From CAWVWF01 sp963933885 (GTDB lineage Bacteria; Bacteroidota; Bacteroidia; Flavobacteriales_C; GCA-002722245): a DNA stretch of 34,941 bases. The first letter of the stretch is position 1. Every line of letters begins with the position of its first letter. Shown piece by piece: positions 1 through 9,006 of this stretch. The stretch covers positions 1 through 34,941 of the forward strand of contig CAWVWF010000012.1 in NCBI GenBank assembly GCA_963933885.1, in the 5' to 3' direction. The notes beneath the pieces were generated by a model. The model saw only the letters and a program-made list of their open reading frames with translations, made no database searches and had not been told where the DNA came from. Made by a program: the position numbers and the translations under genes.

Positions 1-59
1 TTAATAGTGAATAGTTGACCTTTTTAAATAGGGTAAATTAGACCCGACTGCCCTGCATG
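1..59. other. Left-edge intergenic stub
   Basis: No gene or convincing terminator is visible in these 59 bases downstream of dtd. A TTA at the very edge could be the stop of a further minus-strand gene, but nothing inside the window supports that. Confidence 0.4.
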
Positions 60-512
60 CTACTCCTTATTCTTTGAATCAATAATAATTGTTACTGGGC
101 CATCATTTAACAAATCAACTTGCATATCCGCCCCAAATTCTCCACACTCTACTTCCTTGTTAAGTATAACACTCAAACTTTTAATGAATGCTTGATACAT
201 TTCATTAGCAAAGACTGGTTCACCTGATTTTTTAAAACTTGGTCGATTTCCCTTTTTTGTACTAGCGTATAATGTAAACTGACTAACAACTAAAGCATTT
301 CCTTGAATATCAATTAATGACTTATTCATTGCTCCATGCTCATCTCCAAAAATCCTCAGTCGAGAAATTTTACCTGAGAGCCAATCTAAATCTTCTTTTG
401 AATCAGAATCTTCAACTCCAAGAAAGATTAATAAACCTACCCTGATTTCTCCAATTAGACTTTTATTCACCTTGACCGATGCATTAGTTACTCTCTGAAC
501 AACTGCTCTCAT
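60..512 (-). CDS. dtd: D-aminoacyl-tRNA deacylase
   Basis: The protein hydrolyses D-amino acids mischarged onto tRNA, a cytosolic proofreading step. Its 150 residues match the usual length of the family. The start MRAVVQRV, the SQFTLYA segment in the middle and the C-terminal NDGPVT carrying the Gly-cisPro pair are the family signatures that line the active site. It lies directly downstream of rsgA on the same strand and shares one base with the end of that gene, so the two are probably co-transcribed. Identification is firm; operon membership is inferred from spacing. Confidence 0.97.
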   Translation of the reverse strand: MRAVVQRVTNASVKVNKSLIGEIRVGLLIFLGVEDSDSKEDLDWLSGKISRLRIFGDEHGAMNKSLIDIQGNALVVSQFTLYASTKKGNRPSFKKSGEPVFANEMYQAFIKSLSVILNKEVECGEFGADMQVDLLNDGPVTIIIDSKNKE

Positions 513-1438
513 TACCTATAATTTTCAGTCTCATCGTTATTATAAATACTTAAGTATGAATTGTAGCGCTCTTCCGAAATTTCACCAGCTTCAACTCCAG
601 CCTTAACTGCACATTTTGGTTCATTTACATGAACACAGTTATTAAACTTACAATTAGGTTTATACTTAAGAATCTCTGGAAAGAAGTTACCTAACTCTTC
701 TCGTTCAATATCTACAATCCCTAATCCTCTAATTCCTGGAGTGTCTATAACAAATCCACCATCAGGTAATTCAAACATTTCAGCAAAAGTGGTTGTATGA
801 ACTCCTTGCTCATGGGCTTCAGAAATCTCACAAGTTCTTAATTCGAAATCTGAAGATATTTTATTTAACAAACTAGACTTTCCAACTCCTGAGTTTCCAG
901 AAACAACAGAAACTTTGTCTTTAAGTATCTCATCAACCTTATCAAGGTTAATATCTTTTTCAACACTAATTGGAATTAAGTTAATTCCAGCTTCTTCATA
1001 TATCATTGCCCAATCAGCGAGAATCTCTAATTCTTTATCAGAATAAACATCTAACTTATTAATTAAAATTGTGACAGGTATACTATAAGCACTAGCTGTA
1101 ACTAAGAATCGATCAATAAATTCCAATCGAGTTTGAGGCTGAATGATTGTAGCGATTAATATTGCTTGATCTACATTGGAAGCGATAATATGATATTGCT
1201 TAGAGAGGTTTACAGACTTCCTAATGATATAATTCTTACGATCATCAATACCTTTTATAACTCCAGTATCCTTACCTCCCTCTTCATCAAAATCAACCCA
1301 ATCTCCGACAGAAACTGGATTAGTAACTTTAAGTCCTGCGATCCTAAATTTACCTTTTAAACGGCACTCTATAATAACACCGTTTTCTTTACGTACCTTA
1401 TACCAACTACCAGTTGATTTGACAACAAGTCCTTTCAT
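512..1438 (-). CDS. rsgA: Ribosome small-subunit-dependent GTPase A
   Basis: This is the circularly permuted GTPase that acts late in 30S subunit maturation. The G motifs occur in permuted order: NKLD (G4) comes before GNSGVGKSS (G1, P-loop), followed by DTPG (G3). An N-terminal OB-fold-like stretch covers about residues 1-70. A C-terminal zinc-binding knuckle has the Cys/His pattern CKFNNCVH then C. The length of 308 residues is normal. It starts 42 bp from the divergent gldA and runs into dtd with a one-base overlap. Confidence 0.97.
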   Translation of the reverse strand: MKGLVVKSTGSWYKVRKENGVIIECRLKGKFRIAGLKVTNPVSVGDWVDFDEEGGKDTGVIKGIDDRKNYIIRKSVNLSKQYHIIASNVDQAILIATIIQPQTRLEFIDRFLVTASAYSIPVTILINKLDVYSDKELEILADWAMIYEEAGINLIPISVEKDINLDKVDEILKDKVSVVSGNSGVGKSSLLNKISSDFELRTCEISEAHEQGVHTTTFAEMFELPDGGFVIDTPGIRGLGIVDIEREELGNFFPEILKYKPNCKFNNCVHVNEPKCAVKAGVEAGEISEERYNSYLSIYNNDETENYR

Positions 1439-1480
1439 ATGTTTAAAATTAATATTTTAGTAGAACAAATCAGATAAATT

Positions 1481-2389
1481 ATGTCGATTAAGGTTGAAAA
1501 TGTTACAAAATTATACGGAAAGCAAAAGGCTTTAAACAAAATAAGCTTCGAAATAGGTACCGGAGAAATTGTTGGCTTCTTAGGTCCTAATGGTGCAGGA
1601 AAATCTACTATAATGAAAATAATATGTAGTTACATCACTCAAAACGAAGGTAATGTAGAGGTTTGCGGATTAAATGTAATTGAAGAATCTATCGCATCAA
1701 AGAAGAAAATAGGTTACCTTCCTGAGCACAATCCTCTTTATTTAGATATGTATGTAAAGGAGTTTTTATCTTTTATAGCTGACATTCATAAAATTAAGAA
1801 TAAGCAAGAAAGAATAGACGAAATGATCGAGGTTACTGGATTAACCCCTGAAAAAAACAAAAAAATCAGTGAGTTATCAAAAGGATTTCGTCAAAGAGTT
1901 GGAATTGCAAGCGCCTTAATTCACAATCCAGAAGTTTTAATATTGGATGAACCAACAACTGGTTTAGACCCTAATCAGTTAAAAGATATTAGAAACTTAA
2001 TTAAAGAAATTGGAAAAACTAAAACTATAATGCTTTCTACACATATTATGCAAGAGGTAGAAGCTATTTGCGATAGAGTGATTATCATTAAACAAGGTGA
2101 GATAGTTGCTGACAATGCGATATCTAACTTGAAAGAATCAAATGAAATACATATAGAAGTAGAGTTTGATAAACCAATAGATCAAAAGCTACTTGATGAA
2201 CTAGACCATGTTTTACAAGTACATCAAATAGAGGACAATAAATATAAAATCAAGTCTACTTCCGACATTCGCCCACTAGTTTCCCAACTTGCAATAAATG
2301 AGGGGAACCTTGTGCTTAGTATGCAAGTTAAAGAGAGTAATCTAGAGGAGATATTTCAAAATCTTACTGAAAGCAATATTAAAACCTAA
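1481..2389 (+). CDS. gldA: GldA-like ABC transporter ATPase (gliding motility)
   Basis: This is the ATP-binding subunit of an ABC exporter. Visible motifs are Walker A GPNGAGKST near residue 36, a signature region LSKGFRQRVG, Walker B VLILDEPTTGLDP and the H-loop STHIM. The N-terminal text and the length of 302 residues resemble GldA of gliding Flavobacteria, which works with the permease and accessory subunits GldF and GldG in many, though not all, gliding species. No gldF or gldG is next to it here, so the partner must be elsewhere or the protein is a paralogue of unknown substrate. It is followed by metK after 64 bp. ABC ATPase is certain; the gldA assignment is good but rests on recalled similarity. 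Confidence 0.85.
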   Translation: MSIKVENVTKLYGKQKALNKISFEIGTGEIVGFLGPNGAGKSTIMKIICSYITQNEGNVEVCGLNVIEESIASKKKIGYLPEHNPLYLDMYVKEFLSFIADIHKIKNKQERIDEMIEVTGLTPEKNKKISELSKGFRQRVGIASALIHNPEVLILDEPTTGLDPNQLKDIRNLIKEIGKTKTIMLSTHIMQEVEAICDRVIIIKQGEIVADNAISNLKESNEIHIEVEFDKPIDQKLLDELDHVLQVHQIEDNKYKIKSTSDIRPLVSQLAINEGNLVLSMQVKESNLEEIFQNLTESNIKT

Positions 2390-2453
2390 ACAATTTTTTA
2401 TTTCGAGATATTAGTCGTTTTTTTGCACCTCATTACTATTAACCGTTATATAA

Positions 2454-3710
2454 ATGGCAAATTACTTATTCACTTCTGAATCAGTTTCAGAAGGTCACCC
2501 AGATAAAATAGCAGATCAGATTTCTGATGCACTAATAGATAACTTTTTAGCTTTCGATCCTCAATCAAAAGTGGCTTGTGAAACACTAGTAACAACTGGT
2601 CAGGTTTTCTTAGCAGGTGAAGTTAAATCAAAAGCATATTTAGATGTTCAAAGAATTGCGAGAGATGTAATTCAAAAAATTGGATATACTAAATCAGCTT
2701 ATATGTTCGAAGCTAAGTCTTGTGGGGTTCTTTCTGCAATTCACGAACAATCTCCAGATATTAACCAAGGTGTTGATCGTGTTAATCCTGAAGAACAAGG
2801 TGCAGGAGATCAAGGTATGATGTTCGGATACGCAACTGAAGAAACAGAGAACTATATGCCTTTAGCATTAGATCTTTCTCATAAATTATTAATTGAGCAT
2901 GCAGCATTAAGAAGGGAAAATAAAGACATTCCTTACTTACGTCCTGATGCAAAATCTCAAGTTACTATTGAATATTCTGAAGAGAATGTTCCTTTAAGAA
3001 TTGATTCAATTGTGTTATCTACACAACATGATGACTTTGACGAAGAAGTAACTATGCTTGCTAAAATCAAAGAAGATATAGTTAAAATATTAATTCCTAG
3101 AGTTGTTGCAAAATTACCAGCAGACTTACAGGCATTATTTAACGATCAGATTGTTTACCACATCAACCCAACTGGGAAATTTGTTATTGGTGGACCTCAT
3201 GGTGATACAGGTTTAACTGGTAGAAAAATTATCGTTGATACTTACGGAGGAAAAGGAGCACACGGAGGTGGAGCATTTTCTGGTAAAGATCCTTCTAAAG
3301 TTGATAGATCAGCTGCCTATGCAACTCGTCATATTGCAAAAAACTTAGTTGCTGCTGGATTATGTTCAGAAGTACTTGTACAGGTTTCTTATGCAATTGG
3401 TGTTGTTGAACCAATGGGGATTTTCATTAACACATACGGAACAGCTAAAGTTGGAATGGATGATGGTGAAATCGCTAAAATAGTTAAAGAAATTTTCGAC
3501 ATGCGTCCTTACGCTATCGAGCAACGTTTGAAATTAAGAAACCCAATGTATTTAGAAACTGCAGCCTACGGACACATGGGACGTAAAAATGAAGTTGTTA
3601 CAAAAAAATTCATAGGCTCTGACGGTGTTGCTAAAGAATTTGAAGTTGAATTATTTACTTGGGAAAAATTAGATTTCGTTGACAAAGTAAAAGCTGGTTT
3701 TAACTTATAA
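2454..3710 (+). CDS. metK: S-adenosylmethionine synthetase
   Basis: The enzyme makes S-adenosylmethionine from methionine and ATP. Its hallmarks are SEGHPDKIADQISDA at the N-terminus, GAGDQGMMFGYA near residue 120 (methionine and ATP binding) and the GGGAFSGKDPSKVDRS loop near residue 275. At 418 residues it is slightly longer than the E. coli enzyme, as is usual in Bacteroidota. A strong terminator follows at 3751-3785. The aminotransferase and omega-amidase at 13-16 kb may recycle the methionine skeleton that this enzyme uses, but they are not linked to it in an operon. Confidence 0.98.
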   Translation: MANYLFTSESVSEGHPDKIADQISDALIDNFLAFDPQSKVACETLVTTGQVFLAGEVKSKAYLDVQRIARDVIQKIGYTKSAYMFEAKSCGVLSAIHEQSPDINQGVDRVNPEEQGAGDQGMMFGYATEETENYMPLALDLSHKLLIEHAALRRENKDIPYLRPDAKSQVTIEYSEENVPLRIDSIVLSTQHDDFDEEVTMLAKIKEDIVKILIPRVVAKLPADLQALFNDQIVYHINPTGKFVIGGPHGDTGLTGRKIIVDTYGGKGAHGGGAFSGKDPSKVDRSAAYATRHIAKNLVAAGLCSEVLVQVSYAIGVVEPMGIFINTYGTAKVGMDDGEIAKIVKEIFDMRPYAIEQRLKLRNPMYLETAAYGHMGRKNEVVTKKFIGSDGVAKEFEVELFTWEKLDFVDKVKAGFNL

Positions 3711-3750
3711 AACGGTATACAAAAAAGACTTCCTTATTATAAAACACAAA

Positions 3751-3785
3751 AAACCTATACTATTAATTTAGTATAGGTTTTTTTT
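3751..3785 (+). terminator. Rho-independent terminator after metK
   Basis: A 12-bp perfect stem (AAACCTATACTA with its complement) around a 6-nt loop is followed by a run of eight T residues on the plus strand. It lies 41 bp after the metK stop. Confidence 0.9.
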
Positions 3786-3839
3786 ATGTTCAGTAATACA
3801 AATAAAAAATGATCATGTCTTCAAAACTTAAAGACATAA

Positions 3840-3873
3840 AAAAGTCCGAAGATGAGAACAACTTCGGACTTTT
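3840..3873 (-). terminator. Terminator after pdhB
   Basis: A 12-bp perfect stem (AAAAGTCCGAAG with its complement) has a 10-nt loop. A-rich and T-rich flanks give a U-tract in either direction, and it sits 35 bp beyond the stop of the minus-strand pdhB. Together with the metK terminator it insulates two convergent genes. Confidence 0.85.
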
Positions 3874-3907
3874 AACAATATGATATAAAGACTTTATTAG
3901 CCTCTAT

Positions 3908-4888
3908 TTATTTTCTATATGTTACTGCATTAACAGCATCTATAATTCTACCTTTATTTGGAAGAGTAGCTTCTACCATATTAGCACCGTATCCCATAGG
4001 AACATCTCTCATTGTTACTCTTTCTATTGGAGCATCTAAATGATCGAAAGCCTCTCTCTGAACCTTATATGCTATCTCTGTTGAGATTGAAGCTAAAGGC
4101 CAAGCTTCTTCAACGATCACTAATCTATTTGTTTTCTTTACAGACTCAAAAACACAATCATAATCAATTGGTCTTACAGTTCTTAAATCAACAATTTCAA
4201 CTGAAATCCCACTTTTTTCTAATTCATTTGCAGCTTTAACAACCGTATGATAAATCTTACCAAAAGTAACAATTGTTACATCAGTTCCTTTTCTCTTAAC
4301 ATCAGCAACACCAAGTGGAATAATATATTCTCCATCTGGAACTTCACCTTTATCACCATACATTTGCTCGCTCTCCATAAAGATTACAGGATCATTATCG
4401 CGAATAGACGCTTTAAGTAAACCCTTAGCATCAGCCGGAGTTGATGGAACAACTACTTTTAAACCTGGAGTGTTCGCATACCAGTTTTCAAAAGCTTGAG
4501 AATGCTGAGCTCCTAACTGACCAGCAGAAGCTGTTGGTCCTCTAAAAACTATTGGAACATTAAATTGTCCTCCACTCATCAAGCTCACTTTAGCTGCTGC
4601 ATTTATGATTTGATCAATTGCAACAAGTGAAAAGTTAAATGTCATGAATTCAATAATTGGTCTTAAACCATTCATTGCTGAACCAACACCAATTCCTGCA
4701 AATCCATTCTCTGCAATCGGTGTATCTATAACTCTTTCTGGACCAAATTCGTCCAACATTCCTTGTGTAACTTTATATGCCCCATTGTACTCTGCAACTT
4801 CTTCACCCATCACGTAGATATTTTCATCTACCCTCATCTCTTCTTGCATGGCCTCTAAAAGTGCCTCTCTGAATTGTAAAACTCTCAT
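3908..4888 (-). CDS. pdhB: Pyruvate dehydrogenase E1 component, beta subunit
   Basis: The protein has 326 residues and is the beta subunit of a heterotetrameric 2-oxo acid dehydrogenase E1. It starts with MRVLQFREALLEAM and has the VMGEEVAEY, TPIAENGFAGIGVG and GAQHSQ segments that contact thiamine diphosphate in this transketolase-like fold. The MRDVPMGYGANME-type C-terminus is typical of the pyruvate-specific form in Bacteroidota. The alpha subunit and E2 are not adjacent. A TAnnTTTG-type element lies about 20 bp upstream. Pyruvate rather than branched-chain specificity is inferred from overall resemblance. Confidence 0.93.
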   Translation of the reverse strand: MRVLQFREALLEAMQEEMRVDENIYVMGEEVAEYNGAYKVTQGMLDEFGPERVIDTPIAENGFAGIGVGSAMNGLRPIIEFMTFNFSLVAIDQIINAAAKVSLMSGGQFNVPIVFRGPTASAGQLGAQHSQAFENWYANTPGLKVVVPSTPADAKGLLKASIRDNDPVIFMESEQMYGDKGEVPDGEYIIPLGVADVKRKGTDVTIVTFGKIYHTVVKAANELEKSGISVEIVDLRTVRPIDYDCVFESVKKTNRLVIVEEAWPLASISTEIAYKVQREAFDHLDAPIERVTMRDVPMGYGANMVEATLPNKGRIIDAVNAVTYRK

Positions 4889-4908
4889 ATGTTGAAATTT
4901 TAAGATCC

Positions 4909-4916
4909 CAAATTTA
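4909..4916 (-). promoter_or_regulatory. Candidate -7 promoter element of pdhB
   Basis: TAAATTTG on the minus strand fits the Bacteroidota -7 consensus TAnnTTTG exactly and lies 20 nt upstream of the pdhB start. No TTG is found at the expected -33 distance, so this is a tentative call. Confidence 0.45.
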
Positions 4917-5119
4917 AGAAATTCTAATGAGAAATAGACATGAAATATATGTTATGTTCAACAACCAGAAAAAAATGGGTTTATAGCAATTGTATTGCAA
5001 TTTAATGATTTTTAATACGTATTTTAATACCATCCTTTTAGCGTGAATCTTTTTTACGAAAGTTGCCGTAAGGGTTGAGCTTAAAGATAAAATTCAATTT
5101 AAAATATAAATACAAAAAT

Positions 5120-5869
5120 ATGAAGATTTTAGTATGCATTAGTAGCGTTCCAGATACGACTACTAAAATCACTTTCACTGAAAATAATACGAAGTTTAAT
5201 GCAAGTGGAGTTCAATTTGTTATCAATCCAAATGATGAATTTGGATTAACAAAGGCACTTATACTTAAAGAAACTAATCCAGGATCTACAGTAACTGTAA
5301 TTCATGTCGGACCCGTTACGAATGAACCAATAATTCGTAAAAGTTTAGCTATCGGTGCAGATGATGCTATTAGAATTGACACAGATGCTATAGATGCTGT
5401 ACAAGTTGCTAATGAAATTGCAGCTTATGTAAAAGCTAACCCATTCGATTTAATTATCACAGGAAAAGAATCCATAGATTATAATGGAAGTATCGTCCCA
5501 CATATGTTAGGAGAACTTTTAGGAGTTGCTTCGGTTTCGCCATGTATTGGTTTAAATATCAATGGTACAACAGCTGAGATGGTTGCCGTTGTAGATGGAG
5601 GTAAAGAAAATGTAACATCAAATTTACCCGTAATTGTCGGGGGGCAAAAAGGATTAGTCGACGAAAAGGAATTACGAATTCCAAATATGAGAGGTATTAT
5701 GCAAGCTAGATCTAAACCATTAAACGTGGTTCCTGCATCTGGAGCTTCAGCTTCTCAAAGTGTAAACAGTTATGAATCACCAGCGGCTAAATCAGCATGT
5801 ACAATGATTGATGCAAATAATGTTGAAGAACTTGTAAACTTATTACAAAACGAAGCTAAAGTTATTTAA
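5120..5869 (+). CDS. etfB: Electron transfer flavoprotein, beta subunit
   Basis: The small ETF subunit passes electrons from acyl-CoA and related dehydrogenases to the quinone pool together with EtfA. The 249-residue frame beginning MKILVCISSVPDTT matches the family. The open frame continues upstream to a TTG at 5075, but that extension is lysine-rich and unlike the family, so ATG 5120 is preferred. Visible elements are VINPNDEFGL near residue 36 and DLIITGKESIDYNG in the middle. The etfA gene begins 22 bp downstream. The 231-bp upstream region contains two short palindromes that could be an operator. Confidence 0.96.
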   Translation: MKILVCISSVPDTTTKITFTENNTKFNASGVQFVINPNDEFGLTKALILKETNPGSTVTVIHVGPVTNEPIIRKSLAIGADDAIRIDTDAIDAVQVANEIAAYVKANPFDLIITGKESIDYNGSIVPHMLGELLGVASVSPCIGLNINGTTAEMVAVVDGGKENVTSNLPVIVGGQKGLVDEKELRIPNMRGIMQARSKPLNVVPASGASASQSVNSYESPAAKSACTMIDANNVEELVNLLQNEAKVI

Positions 5870-5891
5870 GAACGCTCTAAAGAAATTTAAT

Positions 5892-6848
5892 ATGTCTGTT
5901 TTAGTATATATAGAAAACACTGATGGTAGTGTTAAGAAAAACGTAATTGAAGCTGTATCTTATGCTATAGCGTATGGTACTGCAGTTGGGAAGCCAGTTG
6001 TAGGTGTTTCAATTGGTAATGTTACCGATGAAGAATTAAAAAAAGCTGGTACAGCTGGTTTATCCAAAGTAATAAAGATTGATGGTTATGATTATAACAA
6101 TCATCAAATTGCTTCAAGCGTTTTAGCTGATATCGCTAATTCACAAGGAAGCTCTACTGTGATCATGTCAAGTTCCAATCAAGGGAAAGGAGCTGCGCCA
6201 AGATTAGCTGTAAAATTAGGAGCAGGTATAACTACTGATGTAATTGATGCTCCATCTTCAACAGCTCCTGTAGTTGTTAAAAAGAAAGGATTTTCTGGTA
6301 AAGCCATTTTAAATGTTGCTTTATCTAATGATAAAAATGTAATTACAGTTGCTGTTAACTCCTTCGGAGTAAAAGAATCAGCTACAGATTGTTCAATTGA
6401 AAGTGGGAGTTCTACTGCCACTGATACAACTTTAGCTCATGTTTCATTTGAAAAAGACACATCTAAACTATCCTTAACTGATGCAGAACTAGTTGTTTCG
6501 GCAGGAAGAGGATTAAAAGGTGCTGAAAACTGGGGTATGGTTGACGAACTAGCAGAAGCTCTTGGAGCTGCAACAGCATGTTCAAAACCAGTTGCAGATA
6601 TCGGATGGAGACCGCATCATGAACATGTAGGTCAAACAGGAATTGCTATTTCTCCTAACTTATATATTGCAATAGGAATTTCCGGTGCTATTCAACATTT
6701 AGCGGGTGTTAGTTCTTCAAAAACTATTGTTGTTATCAATACTGATCCAGAAGCTCCTTTCTTTAAAGCAGCTGATTATGGTATTATTGGAGACGCATTC
6801 GAAGTTGTACCAAAATTAGTAGCAGCAGTAAAAGCTGCGAAAGCATAA
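5892..6848 (+). CDS. etfA: Electron transfer flavoprotein, alpha subunit
   Basis: The 318-residue large ETF subunit binds FAD. The C-terminal FAD domain is clear: SAGRGLKGAENW, then PVADIGWRPHHEHVGQTG, then LYIAIGISGAIQHLAG and VINTDPEAPFF. The N-terminal domain is the Rossmann-like part shared with EtfB. It follows etfB by 22 bp, so the two form a standard etfBA unit. An antisense open frame inside it has no independent support. Confidence 0.97.
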   Translation: MSVLVYIENTDGSVKKNVIEAVSYAIAYGTAVGKPVVGVSIGNVTDEELKKAGTAGLSKVIKIDGYDYNNHQIASSVLADIANSQGSSTVIMSSSNQGKGAAPRLAVKLGAGITTDVIDAPSSTAPVVVKKKGFSGKAILNVALSNDKNVITVAVNSFGVKESATDCSIESGSSTATDTTLAHVSFEKDTSKLSLTDAELVVSAGRGLKGAENWGMVDELAEALGAATACSKPVADIGWRPHHEHVGQTGIAISPNLYIAIGISGAIQHLAGVSSSKTIVVINTDPEAPFFKAADYGIIGDAFEVVPKLVAAVKAAKA

Positions 6849-6917
6849 TTTTTAACAAGTAACAAATAGAAATGTGTAAGGAATTTCGTATCCTTGCACC
6901 TTGCTAAATAGGTGTTG

Positions 6918-7520
6918 ATGAATAAAATTGGTCTTGAAATAATTGGATTATCGTACAGTCAAACACAGTCTGGTGCTTATGCATTGGTTCTGGGTGAAAA
7001 GGATGGTAAAAGAAGGCTTCCTATTATCATAGGTGGTTTCGAAGCACAGGCAATTGCTATAGAGTTAGAGAACATGACTCCAAGTAGGCCGTTAACGCAT
7101 GACCTTTTCAAAACATTTGCATCTACTTTTGAAATCAATATTAAGGAAATAATCATTTATAATTTAGTAGAAGGAATTTTCTTTGCTAAGTTGGTTTGTG
7201 AACAAAATGGTAAAACTGTTGAAATTGATGCAAGAACATCAGATTCAATTGCATTGGCAGTTCGTTTTAACTGTCCAGTTTCTACTTATGAGTTTATCTT
7301 GTCTTCAGCAGGAATCATCTTAGATGATGAAAATGCAGAACTTGGTGAAACAGAATTAAGTACTACAGAAGTTACTGAACTAATTAAAGAAGACCCAAAT
7401 GATGTTTCCAAAAAATCAATTAGTGATTTAGAGCAAATGCTTGATGAAGCAATTCGAAATGAAGATTATGAACGAGCCTCTCTTCTTCGAGATGAAATAA
7501 ATAAAAAGAAAGCTAACTAG
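6918..7520 (+). CDS. Bifunctional nuclease (DUF151) with UvrB/UvrC motif
   Basis: The N-terminal part of about 135 residues is a DUF151 bifunctional-nuclease domain (GLSYSQTQSGAYALVLGE, then RLPIIIGGFEAQAIAIELE, then DARTSDSIALAVR). The last 40 residues form a UvrB/UvrC motif (LEQMLDEAIRNEDYERASLLRDEI). Nuclease activity has been reported for plant members; the bacterial role is unclear. The frame opens with GTG-TTG-ATG and the ATG at 6918 is the likely start, giving 200 residues. It lies 69 bp after etfA, so it may be read from etfBA or from its own promoter. A very strong terminator follows. Confidence 0.9.
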   Translation: MNKIGLEIIGLSYSQTQSGAYALVLGEKDGKRRLPIIIGGFEAQAIAIELENMTPSRPLTHDLFKTFASTFEINIKEIIIYNLVEGIFFAKLVCEQNGKTVEIDARTSDSIALAVRFNCPVSTYEFILSSAGIILDDENAELGETELSTTEVTELIKEDPNDVSKKSISDLEQMLDEAIRNEDYERASLLRDEINKKKAN

Positions 7521-7558
7521 AAACAAAAAAGACCTGAACTATCAGGTCTTTTTTGTTT
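7521..7558. terminator. Bidirectional terminator
   Basis: A perfect 17-bp stem (arms 7521-7537 and 7542-7558) has a 4-nt loop and A/T-rich arms giving U-tracts on both strands. It begins one base after the nuclease stop codon and lies about 30 bp past the stop of the convergent gene at 7588, so it can serve both. Confidence 0.92.
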
Positions 7559-7587
7559 TATAGATATTTTGAAATTCTTTAGCTCTT

Positions 7588-9006
7588 TTACTTTAAGATT
7601 ATCTTTCTTAAATCATATTCAAATCGCTGACTAGGTGATTTAGCGTCTCCGTAAATAACCTTCCCCTTCGGACCTATTAAGAAATACTTCTCAGGAGAAA
7701 TACTCGCTTTCTGAACCCTAAAATCCTTTATCCGATAATCTGAAAGGAGTTTGGGATTATGATTGTAATAATAAAAGAATTCTTTATTCAACTGCTTTGC
7801 TAAAAAGGTATCATATGTTTTCCTTTCAATATCTGTAGCTATACAAACAACCTCCAACTCATCTTTGTATCTTTCCTTTAAGTAATTGAGAATCTCTACT
7901 TCTTTTTCAAAGTTTGTATTCCAAGCTTTGAAAAAGCACATGTAAACATACTTTCCTTTATAGTCTTCTAAGTTAAAATTAACCTCATCATAAGTTATAG
8001 CAATTAATGGAGCAGGATAACCTGATGCCAAATGGTTAAGATGTTTTTTTATGTTTTTAGCAATTATGATATGTTGTGGGTATGCTGTTGAATTAATGAT
8101 CTTATCCAAAGTGGTATTAATTCTTGATTTTCGATAGAAGTACGAATTTGATATTTCGAATAATCCTTTTAATAATATAAGCTCATTCAACTCTCTATTA
8201 TAGCTTTCTTTTTGATAAACCTCAGTAAGCATTCTGTTTAAGTCTCCCCTCAAAATATAAGTATGGAAAGGAGATTTATCTTGAGTTTGTATACCATTCT
8301 TCATATGCCCTCTAAAAAACATATTAAATACCTGCATACCTTGAATGTTGTCACTTAACCCACTTGAATTGTCGAAATATTTTTTTGAAAAGTCATCTCT
8401 AAATTGGCGAAGCACAAACATTTGTAATTCACCAGTTTTAAACTCCAAGTATTTTTTGAAAAATGGGTTTTTAACGGATTCAAAAGTAAGCTGAACGCTA
8501 TCTGTAAATTGCTTTACAAATTTATAATTCCTTCGATAACTTCCTGATGTATATAAAAAGTTGGAAGACATTCTTTCCAGTGAGTCTATCAAATAGTTAA
8601 TTTCTCCTGGATACAAGTTTTTGATTATTGCCTTTCTAACATCCTTAGCAAAAAAACCATGAGAGTTATCTAAATCTTTTATTGAAGCGGTAATATTAAC
8701 GAAATATGATTTTCCTGGTGATAGATATAACGTTCGCTCAACTTTGTTTAAAGTAATTATAGCAAACTGTGTCTTTTTTAACTTAACGCTCAAGTTATAA
8801 TTACCATGTTCATCAGTAAAACCTTTTTTTACAATCTTCTTTGTATTTGTAATAAAGTCTTCGATTATAACAATGTTTACTGGCTGGTTTAAGTAGGACC
8901 CTCCGTTTAAGCCTATAATACTTCCTTTAACCACAACAGGCTGAACTCCTCCAAAAGAATTGAAGGCGAAACACAAAAAAGAAAATATTACTAGAAAAAC
9001 CTTCAT
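7588..9006 (-). CDS. Exported TlpA-like protein lacking the redox CXXC
   Basis: The 472-residue protein opens with a Sec signal peptide (MKVFLVIFSFLCFAFNSFGG). Residues about 22-110 look like a carboxypeptidase-regulatory-like beta domain (VKGSIIGLNGG, then TDEHGNYNLSV), followed by a long helical middle. The last 130 residues read like a TlpA/thioredoxin domain: DYKGKYVYMCFFKAWNTNF, then ATDIERKTYD, then SPEKYFLIGPKGKV. Where TlpA proteins have WCxPC this one has AWNTNF, so it should not be a dithiol oxidoreductase. It abuts coaD directly. A scaffold or binding role in the periplasm is inferred; the true function is unknown. Confidence 0.75.
   Translation of the reverse strand: MKVFLVIFSFLCFAFNSFGGVQPVVVKGSIIGLNGGSYLNQPVNIVIIEDFITNTKKIVKKGFTDEHGNYNLSVKLKKTQFAIITLNKVERTLYLSPGKSYFVNITASIKDLDNSHGFFAKDVRKAIIKNLYPGEINYLIDSLERMSSNFLYTSGSYRRNYKFVKQFTDSVQLTFESVKNPFFKKYLEFKTGELQMFVLRQFRDDFSKKYFDNSSGLSDNIQGMQVFNMFFRGHMKNGIQTQDKSPFHTYILRGDLNRMLTEVYQKESYNRELNELILLKGLFEISNSYFYRKSRINTTLDKIINSTAYPQHIIIAKNIKKHLNHLASGYPAPLIAITYDEVNFNLEDYKGKYVYMCFFKAWNTNFEKEVEILNYLKERYKDELEVVCIATDIERKTYDTFLAKQLNKEFFYYYNHNPKLLSDYRIKDFRVQKASISPEKYFLIGPKGKVIYGDAKSPSQRFEYDLRKIILK

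Noticed and set aside
5075..5119. TTG-initiated N-terminal extension of EtfB
   Set aside because: The added residues are lysine-rich and absent from the family; ATG 5120 gives the standard start.
6179..6421. Antisense frame within etfA
   Set aside because: It is a reverse reading of a well-conserved gene without independent support.
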